DNA from: CAVTYH01 sp963773875
Lineage (GTDB): Bacteria; Planctomycetota; Planctomycetia; Pirellulales; JADZDJ01
NCBI GenBank assembly: GCA_963773875.1
Contig: CAVZCV010000020.1
Span: forward strand, 364,212-428,211
DNA: 64,000 nucleotides
Reading direction: 5' to 3'
Within the stretch, counting starts at the first letter, position 1, and the number at the start of each line of letters is the position of its first letter. Both the position numbers and the translations under genes were made by a program. The notes beneath the pieces were generated by a model. It saw only the letters and a list, made by a program, of their open reading frames with translations. It had not been told where the DNA came from and did not search any database. This document shows, piece by piece, positions 40,536-52,600 of this stretch.

Positions 40536-43500
40536 ATGTGCGCAAAAGTTCGCATCCTGGCTGGTCCGGCGCGTAGCGGAAAGACCGCGCGGCTTATTGC
40601 ACAGTACCGCCGCGTAATCAGCGAATCGCCAATTGGCACCGGTCTTTGGCTAACACCTACCAGGCACGCGGCACGCGAGGTTCGAGAACTGCTGCTGACG
40701 ACGAGTTCTGGCTTCGTCGGCTGTCTTAGTCCGGGTATTTTCACATTCCCGCAACTTGCCCAAACGCTGCTCAACATCTCCGATCGGCGGCAGCGGTTTG
40801 TTGGCAAGCTGCTTAAACGTCAGTTGATCAAGCGGATTCTGAGAACGGAACTTGCTGCCGGACGGCTGGATCACTTCGCCCCAATCGCTGATCGGCCGGG
40901 TCTCATCGATTTGCTCGACAGTTTTATCGCAGACTTAAAACGGCAACAGATTTCACCCGACGAATTTGCAGCGTGTACAGCGGGCAGTCCAGCCGCAAAA
41001 AATAAAGAGCTGGCAGCAATTTTTGCGGCGTACGAACACCTTTTAAATGGGCATCAGTTGCAGGATGCCGAAGGCCAATTCTCGGCGGCTCGCGATGTGC
41101 TTAAATCAACCGAAAAGAAGTACTGGGGATCGCTAGCATCCGTCAAGCACATCATTGTCGACGGATTCTCCGATTTCACACGCACTCAACAAGAAATCCT
41201 GCAACTGCTGACACGCGAAGCGGACGAACTCACGGTTTCGTTGCCGCTTGAAAAACAATCGGGCCGAAAAGAGCTGTTCGATAAGCCCGCACGCACCGCC
41301 GAACAACTGCAGCAACGATTTCGAAACGTGCTTGTCGAATGGATCGAACGTCCGGCGGAATCCGGCTGGCCTGCGATGGCGCACTTGGAATGCCAGCTGT
41401 TTACCAATCCGCGCAATCTCAGCCGCTGTAAGAACGCAGCGGGAATTGAGGTCGTAGCCGCTGCGGGACAACGGGCGGAAATCGAGATGGTCGCCCGTCG
41501 CGTGAAGCACCTCTTAGTTTGTGGCGACAACAACCGAAGCGATCAACCCATTCCTGCGAGTCAAATTGCTATCGCTTTTCGCAGTTTGGAATCGATCGCG
41601 CCCTTGGTTGAAGAAATCTTTGATAGCTACGGCATCCCGACGGCAATTGATTCGTCGCCGCCCCTCAGTGGTAGCCCGGTGCTGCGGGCATTGGTCGATT
41701 TGCTTCGATTGCAAGCGGCCGATTGGCCGTTTCGCCAATTGCTCGCGGTGCTGTCGAGCAATTTCTTTCGTCCTGATTGGCCAGAGTGGCACGTCGACAG
41801 CGAATTCACCCAACACCACGACCGTCGCCGCGGTTGAGTGGGCCGTGCGGCAATTGCAAATTCCTAGAGGCCGCCAAAAATTGCTCTCTGCACTGGAGCG
41901 CCGTGAAGATTCGGATCCAAGCTCGAAATCGCGAACGGATGCAGAAGAACTGCTCGACGAGTCCAATACCGACAAAGCTCACGAGCGTCGGTCTCGTTTT
42001 AAGCGCGCTGCGGCGGTTCTCGCCAGGCTCGATACCATCCTGTCGCCACTTAGTCGCCAGCGAACGATTCACGAATGGCTCGCCGCAATCGACCAGTTAG
42101 CACATTCGGTCGGTTTGCTCAGTGGCGAATCGGATGACCGCGATCGAGAAGCGTGGGACCGATTTAAAGAGGCGCTCGCGGCGGGCGAACAGCTCGAAAC
42201 ACACTGGCTTAATTTATCTGCAAACGGCGTATCACTCGACGAGTTCATTGCGATAATTCAAGAAATCCTCTCGGTGGAATGCCAATCACGGATTTGGGAT
42301 GACGTCGGCAAGGTCCGCATTCTCGCGGCCCAAAACCTGCGCGGCATCGGTGTTCCTTATTTGTTCCTCGCCGGCACATCGGAGAAAGCCTTTCCCGCAC
42401 CGAGTCGCGAGGACCGCGTTTATAGCGAAGAGGAGTACGCGGTTCTTAACAAAGCTGGATTGAAATTCGTCAGCCGGCGTGAACGGTTGTGCGATGAAAT
42501 GCTGCTGTTTTATGAAACGGTGACCCAGGCGACGCGGCAATTGGTGGTCAGTTATCCTGCGCTGGATTCATCTGCGCAGCCGTTGCTGGAGAGTCCGTAC
42601 GTGACTGAGCTGATTCGCGCATTTGGTCCGGGAGTCCTAAACCCGACGGTGGACATTTCCCTAAGCCCTGTGCCGCAGCGTGCACATTGCTATAGCATTG
42701 GCGAGCTGCGCTTAAAGGCGGTTTCCGAACTGTTGGACGAAAAACCGCAACGATTTGCTTCGCTACTGCGGTCGAAAAACTGCGACGATTCGCGTTTGAC
42801 GGCAATCGCGAATTCAATTGCACCGATGCTCGCCGGCCTAAAAGCCGTTGCCGCTCGCGCCGACCACCATGCGTTTGGTCCGCTGGAGGGCATTTTCACG
42901 AGCGCGCAATCCAAAACGCTACTGAGCAAGCGCTTTGGACCCGAGCACTGCTGGAGTGTCAGTCGGCTCGAAGAATATGCACACTGTCCATTTCGATTTC
43001 TGGCGACGAATGTGCTTTCGCTGGAGCCACTTCCCGAGCTTTCGCTGGAACTGGATTATGGTCGTCGCGGGCAATTGGCGCATGAGGCACTCGCAATACT
43101 GCACCGCCGCCTGAATGAGGCAGGCACGCAGCGTTCGCCTACGCAGGCAGGCATAGAACATTGCGCGAAGCTTTCAGACGAAACATTGTCCTTATTGTTC
43201 GAATCAGTTCCCAAGGGCAGTCCTCTGGAGCAGGCATTCAGGACAATTGATTTCCGCATGATCGCCGATTGGATGCAACTATACTTTGGCCAGCACGCGA
43301 AGTACGACGAAGCGGCGGCCGCCGCCGACACGGCACTGAGGCCTGCGCATTTCGAAGTTTCGTTCGGGCTGAAACGGCGGAAACGCGAGGCGGTCGATCC
43401 ACTTTCCACCGACAAAGCGTTTGAAATTTGCGTTGAGGGGCAACGGTTGCATCTCTCAGGGCGCATTGATCGCATTGATGTCGGCACGGCCGCGGGACAG

Positions 43501-43947
43501 GTAGTTTTTAACATTGTCGACTACAAAACCGGCAACCGAAAGCGATTGAAAGCGGCAGATATCGAGGCCGGGCTGGCGCTCCAACTGCCGCTCTATGCCC
43601 TGGCGGTGCAGGAGCTCTTGATGATCGATCGCCGTGCCGTTCCTTGGCGGGTTGGCTATTGGTATCTGAAGGGCAAGGGCTTTGAAACACATTCGCTGCC
43701 GCAGTTCTTCGAGCCGAGTGAAAGCGGAATACAGGAAACTGAACATTGGCAGACGCTGAAGAGCACTTTGCTCTCGCGGGTTGCATCGCTGGTGCGTGGC
43801 ATCCGCACCGGAGTGTATCCGGTGTACAGCCGTGACGACAACTGCACGAGCCGCTGTGAATATCGCACGATTTGTCGCATCGGGCAGGTCCGCTCGCTGA
43901 ATAAAGTCTGGCCACCGCCCGGCGATATAGGGGAATCAAAGAAGTGA
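40536..43947 (+). CDS. addB: AddB-type helicase-exonuclease subunit (one frameshift)
   Basis: About 1,137 aa in two frames joined near 41805 (HVDSEFT continues as TTVAAVEWAVRQLQ). It starts MCAKVRILAGPARSGKTARL with a degenerate Walker A, has UvrD-like regions such as GIGVPYLFLAGTSEKAFP, and ends with a RecB-type nuclease: GRIDRIDVGTAAGQVVFNIV, DYKTG, then LQLPLYALAVQ. The four iron-sulfur cysteines typical of AddB are visible as HCPFRF far upstream and CTSRCEYRTIC at the C-terminus. With AddA it resects double-strand breaks for recombination. Its TGA overlaps the GTG of addA. Confidence 0.88.
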
Positions 43948-46900
43948 CACAGTCGGCTACACAATTCACTGACCAGCAACAGGCGCCATCGAGACGCGTC
44001 AGGTATCGGTTGCACTTTCGGCCGGCGCCGGTTGTGGCAAGACGTTTGTACTGACGGAGCGGTTTCTTTCGCACTTGGAACCCTGTGGAGAAGATCTTCC
44101 GCTATTCCAAGCGATTAAAGGGAGTGATGAAAAGCCGGCTCACTTGCACCAACTCGTGGCGATTACCTTTACCGACCGCGCCGCCCGAGAGATGCGCGAC
44201 CGGATTCGTAAGAAATGCTATGAGCGGCTGCAATCTGCCGCTGGCCGATCAGGTCGATCACTGGCTGCACCTGTTGCGGGGCTTAGATGCGGCGCGCGTC
44301 AGCACGATCCACGCGTTCTGCGGCGCGCTGCTGCGCGCGCACGCTGTGGAAGCGCGCCTTGATCCCCAATTCACCGTTCTGGAACAATCGCAGGCCGATA
44401 CCCTGCTGGCCGAAATCATCGAGGATGTGCTGCGTGAGAAGCTTGCCCAGCAAGATACTGCCGCGCTCGACTTGGTAACTCAGTGCGGATTGGAGCGACT
44501 GCAAGCGATGATTGGCAACATCATCGGCGCGGGGCAAGCGATCGACTTTGACTCGTGGCTGAACCGCTCGCCAGCCGATATCGCCAAAGTCTGGGATGAT
44601 TATCGGCGTCGCATCGTCGTTCCGCACTTGCTTCGAGCAATTGTGCATTCTCCCGCTGCGCGCGATTTGCGGCAGGCAATTTGCGAGCTAGGCCACGCGT
44701 CGGGCGAACTCGCCAGACGATGCGCCGCACTTTCGGAGCTGCTCCCGCGCTTGGAACGCAGCGGCAATCCAGGCGAGGATCTGGATGCCATTGTTGAGCA
44801 TGCTCGAGTGCAAGGCACCGGCAATAAGAAATCGTGGCCAAACGAATCCACCTTTGAGCAATTCAAAACTGCAGCCGAACAACTGCGCAAGCTTGCGAAC
44901 GATGCGAAGCGATATTTGCAGTTCGACGCTGCGAATGCCTCCCAGGATGCAGCAGCGGGCTTACAGCTTTTATCGCTGGCAAAAGAGGTGCGTGATGCCT
45001 ATGAAGCGAGAAAACAAGAATCTAACTGGCTCGATTTTAGCGATTTGCTGCTGTGCGCCCGTAACTTGCTGACGGATCCGTCGCATGCGGAAATGCAAAA
45101 ACGCTTGGCGTCGCAACTGCGTTTGCTGTTGGTCGACGAGTGCCAGGACACGGATCCTGTGCAGGTCGAGTTAATTAAGGCGCTGTGTGGCGAACGATTT
45201 CAAGACGGCAAGCTGTTTTTCGTCGGCGATTTCAAGCAGTCGATCTATCGCTTCCGCGGTGCAGACCCGCATGTTTTTCGGGAGTTGCAAGACAGCACAC
45301 CGCACGCCGGGCGTCTGCCGCTTTCGCAGAATTTTCGCAGCCAACCGGCGATCTTGGAATTTATTAACGCACTATTTTGTGCTGCGTTTTGCGCTACGGA
45401 TGAGGCCGATGCAAACGCGGCTATATTGCGATATGAGCCGCTTGTCGCTACCCGGCCGCAAGTGGCTGCAGTCCCAGCCGTGGAATTCCTGTGGGCGGAA
45501 GTCGATGATCAGGCCAAATCGGACGCCGGCGCGAAAGACCGAGCGCGACAAAAAGAGGCTGACTTTATCGCTCGGCGGATCCGTGCCATGCTCGAGGACA
45601 AGGAACAAATCGTCGCAACGAAGGATGATCGTGATCAATGGTCGACCAGGGCGGCCGAACAAAAAGACGTCGCGCTGCTCTTTCGCACACTTTCCGATGT
45701 GCAGCATTACGAAGAAGCGCTGCGGCGATACAACATCGACTATTATTTGGTCGGCGGCCACGCGTTTTATGCTCAGCAAGAGATTTTTGACGTTGTCAAT
45801 TTGCTCCGCACAATAGCTAGCTCTGCAGATGAAATCAGTCTGGCTGGCGTACTGCGCAGCCCGATGTTCGCAGTTGCCGACGAGACGCTGTTTTGGCTTG
45901 CTGAGCATCCGCAAGGACTTGCGGCGGGACTCTTCGCTGCTGAATTGCCGATTGAAATTCAGGGCGAGGAACGCCGGCGAGTGCAGTCCGCAGCCACGAC
46001 ATTGAAGCATTTGCGTTCGCGCAAAGATCGATTGCCAATTGTCTCGCTACTCAATGAAGCGCTAGCGCTTACAGGCTATGACGCCGTGCTATTGGCGGAA
46101 TTTCTCGGCGAGCGAAAACTGGCCAACTTGCGAAAACTGCAAGATCAGGCCCGCCAGTTCGATCAAACCGGCTCGCTTGGACTAACGGATTTCATCGTGC
46201 AATTATCGGAGTTTGTGGCCAATCAGCCGCGCGAGCCGCTCGCCGCAACGCAGCCGGAACAGACCGATGTTGTACGGCTGATGACAATTCATCAAGCCAA
46301 GGGGCTGGAATTTCCTATTGTGTTCGTGCCGGATATCGGGCGGCGCTACCCACACTGACGACCGCGGCGCCGTGTGGCATGCGGATCTGGGTCCGCTCGT
46401 CAAGCTACCCGCAAGACCGGGAGCCGAAAAAAGAGTCACCGGACACGATTTGCACTGCGCCATCAGCGCGGCGGAAGATGCCGAGGAACGAATTCGTCTG
46501 TTGTACGTGGCTACGACGCGCGCCGCCGATTATTTAGTGTTATCATCGGGCATCTTTCCTGGCGATCTTGATGCACCAACCGCACCGTGGATGAAGCTCT
46601 TGGCCGAGCGATTTGATCTGCAAACCGGCCGGTGTATCGCAACATTACCGGTGGAACATCCAGTCCCGATTGTGAAGATCACAACGCGACGGCCGGAGAG
46701 TGCGCGATTGTTGGCTAATGCGACGGCGAAGCGAGGTTTGGACGCGCTACTTGAAATGGCAGACGCCATCTCGCGGACGCAGTTCGACGAACTCGGTGGC
46801 AGTTCGACAGGGCTAAATCAGCGGCTCGCTGAGCCTGTTCTCGTTGATCGTGCGTCACGCCGGCGATTTTCTGTCTCGCGCCTAACTGGAAAATTGCAAG

Positions 46901-47551
46901 CGCTGGCCGACTCCAACAGCTTCCTCGCACCGCTGACCGAAATGGAAGGGTTGCTCGATGAACCGGGGGCGGCTGCCGAATTAGGAACGCTAGTGCATCG
47001 CGTGCTGGCGCGAGTTCGATTCGATTCAAGCGCGGACATCTCTGGATTGGTCGAACTTTGTGCGGAATCGATGGGACCAGCGGCCAAAGAGCATGCTTCC
47101 ACTGCGGAGCGCTTAATCGGCGAATTCATGAAATCGGACCGGGCCGCAAAACTGAATTCCGCGAAGGCAATTCATCGCGAAACGGAGTTTTTGATCCTCT
47201 GGCCGCCGCACCGTGACTCCGCCGTGGAATTGGATTGCGCGCTACCTGCAAGGTTTTATCGATTGTCTATACCAAGATGACGCGGGCGGCTGGCACCTCG
47301 TCGATTACAAAACGACACGCGTCGCCAAAGGCGCCGAAACCGAGGCGGCCGAGCAATATTTTTTGCAGCTCGGGGTTTACGCGTTGGCTGTGCAGCAGAT
47401 TCTGGGTCATGAGCCCGTGGAGTTGGCGGTGCATTTTTTGCGTTCGGGCCGAGAGCATCAATCCATCTGGAACGAAATGGCCCGACAACGGACAATTCGC
47501 CAGGTGGACATCGCCATCCGAAATGTCACCGCGGTGAACCAAATGACATAA
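43944..47551 (+). CDS. addA: AddA-type ATP-dependent helicase-nuclease (about four frameshifts)
   Basis: About 1,200 aa. The GTG at 43944 overlaps the addB stop and begins MTQSATQFTDQQQA; a shift near 43995 leads to SVALSAGAGCGKTFVLTERF (Walker A), then LVAITFTDRAAREMRDRIRK. Shifts follow near 44240, 46355 and 47235. Other helicase motifs are STIHAFCGALLRAHAV, LLLVDECQDTDPVQVELIKA, GDFKQSIYRFRGADP, MTIHQAKGLEFPIVFVPD and LYVATTRAADYLVLS. The C-terminal nuclease reads LQGFIDCLYQDDAGGWHLVD followed by YKTTR and QLGVYALAVQQ. It is the main motor of the AddAB break-repair complex. Confidence 0.87.
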
Positions 47552-47595
47552 TCTCCAGTCATCGTTAGTAAATCACGGTTGCTTCTCGTTCGATT

Positions 47596-48837
47596 ATGAA
47601 CATCGATCCCGCCAAGCAGCGCGAATTTGCGATTGAAGTGGTTCGCCGACTGCGCGAAGCTAGCTTCGAAGCCTATTGGGCGGGCGGCTGTGTTCGCGAT
47701 CAGCTGCTCAATCGAACGCCTTACGATTACGACGTGGCCACTAGCGCGCATCCGGAAGAAATTCGCGGCGTGTTTCGGCATCGCAAGACGCTTTCCATCG
47801 GCGCTGCATTCGGTGTGATGACCGTCGTCGGACCAGGCGGCGCAGGGCACGTTGAAGTGGCCACTTTTCGCCAGGATGTTAGCTACAGCGACGGCCGTCA
47901 TCCCGACCGCATTGCTTTTAGCTCACCAGAAGAAGATGCCAAGCGACGAGACTTCACGATCAATGGAATGTTTTACGATCCGATTGACGACAAGCTTGTT
48001 GACTTTGTGGGGGGCCAAGCCGATTTGAATCGGCAAATCGTCCGAGCCATTGGCGATCCACGCCAGCGATTTACTGAAGATAAACTGCGTATGCTCCGCG
48101 CCATTCGCTTTGCCGCAATTTTTAACTTCGAACTCGACGCAGAAACGCAGGCCGCGATTCGTGAGATGGCCGATCAAATCACTGTTGTCAGCGCCGAACG
48201 AATCGCAGGTGAGATGCGAATTATGCTGGTACATCCTGCACGAGCCCGTGTTTTAGATCTATTGAATGAATCCCAGCTGCTACTGGCACTACTTCCCGAA
48301 GTGGCGAACCTTGCCGCAAAGAAGCCGTGGGCGGGTCCATTGTCGCAGCTTACCGAGCCATCATTTGCCCTGGCAATGGCGGTGCTCCTGACGTCGGCTT
48401 CGGATCAAGACATATCGATTGGCGCGAAGATCGGGCGGCGTTGGCACCTTGCAAACCACGAAATTGACCGCCTCGACTGGCTATTGAAGAACCGAACAGT
48501 TCTATTGGATGCGACGAAGAAAAAATGGTCACAGCTGCAGCCGATTTTGGCACACGAAGGCGCGGCAGATCTTGTGGCAATCTATGCAGTAATGCCGGGC
48601 ACCGATCCGGCAGACGTTGATTTTTGCCGGCATCAGTTGCGTCGGCAGCGTGAGGAACTTGATCCGGAGCCACTCATCACCGGCAACGATTTAATCGAGC
48701 TTGGTGTTCGACCAGGGCCGGTATTTTCAACTTTGCTGCAGTTGGCTCGCGACTCCCAATTGAACGGTCACGTCCGCGATCGCCAATCCGCGTTGGCTTT
48801 GGTGCGTGAGTCGCTTCGCAGCGATTCAACCCACTAG
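47596..48837 (+). CDS. CCA tRNA nucleotidyltransferase / poly(A) polymerase family
   Basis: A 413-aa class II nucleotidyltransferase that adds or repairs the tRNA 3' CCA end. The head has YWAGGCVRDQLLNRTPYDYD (GG..RD and the catalytic DYD), followed by RRDFTINGMFYDP, DLNRQIVRAIGDPRQRFTED and LRMLRAIRFAA. The C-terminal half is the helical tRNA-binding region without an HD domain. The tRNA in this window has no encoded CCA, so such an enzyme is needed. It is complete in one frame and starts 45 bases after addA. Confidence 0.9.
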   Translation: MNIDPAKQREFAIEVVRRLREASFEAYWAGGCVRDQLLNRTPYDYDVATSAHPEEIRGVFRHRKTLSIGAAFGVMTVVGPGGAGHVEVATFRQDVSYSDGRHPDRIAFSSPEEDAKRRDFTINGMFYDPIDDKLVDFVGGQADLNRQIVRAIGDPRQRFTEDKLRMLRAIRFAAIFNFELDAETQAAIREMADQITVVSAERIAGEMRIMLVHPARARVLDLLNESQLLLALLPEVANLAAKKPWAGPLSQLTEPSFALAMAVLLTSASDQDISIGAKIGRRWHLANHEIDRLDWLLKNRTVLLDATKKKWSQLQPILAHEGAADLVAIYAVMPGTDPADVDFCRHQLRRQREELDPEPLITGNDLIELGVRPGPVFSTLLQLARDSQLNGHVRDRQSALALVRESLRSDSTH

Positions 48838-48870
48838 TCCAAGACAAGTCGCATCGCTAAACTACGCGGC

Positions 48871-49401
48871 ATGAATTGGCTTGCTTTTGTCATGCGTTGG
48901 TTCCACCTCGTGGCCGCCATCACGGCGGTGGGGGGCACGATCTTCATGCGCTTTGCGCTGTTGCCTTCGGTCAGCGGGTTGAATGACGAGCAGCAAAACT
49001 CGCTGCACGATGCCGTGCGGCGGCGATGGTCGAAGTTGGTGATGCTTTCGATCGCATTTTTGCTGATTTCAGGTTTGACGAACTACGTTATTCTGCTGCG
49101 TGATAGTAAAAGCGGCACGCCGGAGTGGGATGCATGGCGACAATCGTACAACGGCCTGTATCAGGCCGTGTTCGGCATCAAATTTACTGTCGCAATGGGC
49201 ATCTTCTTCATTACCAGCGCACTGGCAGGTCGTGGCGAAGCGACAAAGAAATTTCGGCAGGACGCCCGTTGGTGGTTAAACGTGAATATTGCTTTGGCAC
49301 TTCTTGTGGTCGCGCTATCCGGAGTGCTGCGATTAACTCATACGGGCCCGACGCCAACTGCCGCACCGGCCGCGTCTGGATCAGGAAGCGGCAATGGATA
49401 A
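48871..49401 (+). CDS. Four-helix membrane protein (CopD-like), unknown
   Basis: A 176-aa integral membrane protein with four hydrophobic helices (near residues 8-28, 55-75, 100-120 and 135-155). The first helix FVMRWFHLVAAITAVGGTIF has the HLVAA..AVGG.iF pattern of CopD/YchE-like proteins, with a His that could bind heme or copper. It ends in a Pro/Ala/Gly/Ser-rich tail. It overlaps the next small gene by 8 bases. Confidence 0.7.
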   Translation: MNWLAFVMRWFHLVAAITAVGGTIFMRFALLPSVSGLNDEQQNSLHDAVRRRWSKLVMLSIAFLLISGLTNYVILLRDSKSGTPEWDAWRQSYNGLYQAVFGIKFTVAMGIFFITSALAGRGEATKKFRQDARWWLNVNIALALLVVALSGVLRLTHTGPTPTAAPAASGSGSGNG

Positions 49402-49563
49402 GAAAGCCAAAAAACGCATCGAGGTATTGCAACCCAAGCTGCAGCAATTGCGTCAACAGGTGGCGGGCGCAAAAAGCAGCTCGATGATCCCGATGAAGTG
49501 CAGCGCCTCGAAGCGGAGATCAAATCCATCGAAGCCGAATTGGCGAAATTGAAATCGAGCTGA
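49394..49563 (+). CDS. Small coiled-coil protein (one frameshift)
   Basis: About 56 aa starting MDKKAKKRIEVLQPKLQQLR. A base seems lost in the AAAAA run near 49465: in one frame the protein turns to SSSMIPMKCSAS, in the other it continues QLDDPDEVQRLEAEIKSIEA and ends ELAKLKSS at TGA 49563. This is a heptad-rich coiled coil like small proteins common in planctomycetes. The function is unknown. It overlaps the end of the membrane protein gene. Confidence 0.6.
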
Positions 49564-49600
49564 TCCGCGAAGCTCCGGTTCAGCAACCAGGGCGCTGCAT

Positions 49601-52600
49601 CTATTTCACTACGGCCGGCGCTTCCAGTGGAACGTCCGCCACGTTTGCTTCCGCATCACCGCCTTGACTGGCGTGATACACGCCAATCGAAGCGTGTCCT
49701 TCCCCGTTGAAGTCGCCGACCACCGGCAAATCGCCGGGCTGACCCAATTGCACCACTCGATCGCCCGCATCCAGCTGATGGTTGTTGTTCGTGTCGAGAT
49801 ACCACGTGCCGTTGCGGAAGACGCCAATTTTCTCGATGCCATCGCCAGTCCAATCGCCCACGACTGGAATATCGCCGGCCTGACCAAACTGCGAATCGAC
49901 GTCCTCCGGTCCGTAGCGACCGTCGCCATTCATATCGAGGCACCAATGGCCATTGCGGAACACACCGATGCGCCGCAATCCGCTGCCGCTCCAATCCCCC
50001 ACCACGCCGCGCTCCACGGCAGTGCCGTAGTGGAACACGTGGTCAATCAACTCTTCACGCATCTTGCCTTGTGGGCCCAGTTGCATTCGGCGTCGTCCTT
50101 GGGCTGCATCTTCTTCCTTGGGTGGAATATTTTTCTTGCGCATGCCCGTGATTTTATTCATCGGGTCTGGCAAGCCCGGTTCGGCACGCACAGCATGCGG
50201 GTCGCGTGGCCAAGCTGGACCATATATGCCGATGTCGGTTTTGCCATCGCCGTCCCAATCGCCGACGACCGGCTGGTCGTCGCGCGTGCCCAATTTAGCC
50301 CACAGGTCGCCGGCGTCCCATTGGCCGTTGCCATCCAAATCGATGAACCATTGGCCATCAATAAACAGGCCCAGCTCCCAAATGCCGTCGCCTTTAAAAT
50401 CGCCAGCCAGCGGTATCGCATTCTTAATACCGATGGTTTTGCGATGCACTTCTTGTCCGTTGGCGTCGAGGAATACAAATTCCGCCGGCGTAAGGTGGAT
50501 CGTTGACCAATCGATTTTCGGCGCCGTGGCGCTCACGTTCATCGCCAAGAGTTGAGTTGTTTCGCCACGCGGATAGCCGGCATCGATGATGCTAAGGTGC
50601 CACGTGTAACCCAGCACATCGGCGCCGGCAATGTCGCTGCGATATGGCAGCGGCGTGTACGGCGGAATGTATTGCACAGGGAGGATCGGAGCCGCAGGGC
50701 CAGCGAGTGGCGGCGGCTGCACTGGCGGCGGATTCACCGGCAGCGGAATAAATGCCAGACGTTGCGAGACAACCTCGCTGAAGTTGTTTTCCTGCGAATT
50801 CTGGCCGACGCCGAGCGTGATGGAGGCAATTACGTCGAAGTTCGCATTAAACGGCAGCGGCGGAATCGCCGTTGGCGGTGTGCTGTGATTGTCGGCTACG
50901 CCGCCGGTCGTTCCGGGAGTGTCGATGCCGTCGATATATCCGTCCGGCTGCAACTCGCGGACAAGGTAAGTTCCATCGCGCAGGCCTGTGAATTGATAGA
51001 AACCTTTGGCATCGGTTTTCGTGGTTAATTGGCGACCTTGCCCGTCGAGAATGGGATTGCCGGTCCCGTCGTATAAGAGCAGCTTGACGCCGGCAATTGG
51101 TTTGTCGTCGGCCGTGCGCTTGCCGTCGCGAATCGTTTCCACATCGGGCAGCGTTTGTCCGGGCTGGAGCACGATCGGCGGTCCGTCCTGGAAAACATAG
51201 CCAGAAATGCTGGATGGCGGGTGCATGCAGAAATCGTAACTCACGCCGTGATCGTCCGACACGAGCACAATGCCGGTCAAGAAATCGCCATTGGCCTCTC
51301 CGCCAAGCGAGCCGACATCCCCACCATCGTCGAAGTACTGAGGCAGTGAGTGTTCATGCACGCCATAGGTACCAGAGTCCAGGCCCTCGAACTTGTAATA
51401 GCCGTCGTTGTTCGTGAACGTCGTGGAGATTACATGCCCCGAAGAATCGAGCAAGTCGATTTGAACTCCGCCTAGTGGAATATCGTTTGGCCCGAACTCA
51501 CAATCGCCCTCCGGATCCAAATGCACGCGGCCTTCAATGCTGTTAGGCATGTGCTCGCAGAAGTCGTAATTGATGCCGTGGTCGTCCGACTTCAGAACGA
51601 TCTCAGAAATCAGGTCATCATTAACCACTCCGCCAAGCGAGCCGACATCGCCGCCATCGTCGAAATATCCCGCCGGTTGATGCTCGAAGACGCTGTAGGT
51701 TCCGGGCGCAAGGCCGTCGAATTGGTAAAAGCCTTGGCTATTGGTGAACGTGGTGGCAATAATCTGACCAGCGGGATTGCGGAGGTCGATTTGCACGCCG
51801 GCCAGCATGATATCGTTGGGGCCGATAATGCAGTCGCCTTCGGGATCGGCATGCACGTGCCCGCTTATGCTATTGGGCAGTTCCTCGCAGAAATCGTAAT
51901 TCACACCGTGAACGTCTGAGCCCAGTGTGATTTGTGAGAGCAAGTTTTCCGCCGAGTTTACACCGCCGACGCTGCCGACAAGATCCATGCCTTGGAAATA
52001 CCCAGCCGGCTGATGCTCGAACACGCCGTACGTGCCTGGCACGAGATTGTCGAACAGGTACTGCCCCAGCGAGTTGGTCGTGGTGGTGGCCACGACGTGG
52101 CCTAGGTTGTCGAGCAGATCGATTTGCACGCCCGAGAGCGGAATGTCTTGTGGCCCGTAAACACAGTCGGCCTGTGGATCGGCCCAAACTCGACCCGCGA
52201 TACTGGCCGGCAGCTCTTCGCAGAAATCGTAATTGATGCCTGCGGCACCGGAGTTCAAAACGATCTGACTTAGCAAGTCGGTCCCACCGTGCGTTCCAAC
52301 CGTCGTACCACCAACAGTGCCCAGAGATATCCATGCCTTCCAGATAACCAGCCGGCTGGTGTTCGAACACGCTGTACGTGCCCGGCGTCAAACCTTCGAA
52401 CTGGTACTGACCGGCGGCATTTGTAGTGGTCGTGGCGACGACCTGTCCTTGATTATCTAGTAGATCGATCTGCACGCCCGATAACGGCACATCGATGTTC
52501 GGCTCGTAAATGCAGTCGCCGTTCTTATCGTGCCACACTTTGCCGCTGATGCTAACTGGTAATTCTTCGCAAAAATCGTAATTAATGCCAGCGGCGCCGG

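Noticed and set aside
2666..47551. Programmed frameshifting as a recoding system
   Set aside because: The switches occur in unrelated genes, in both directions and without a shared slippery sequence or stem; indel errors explain them better.
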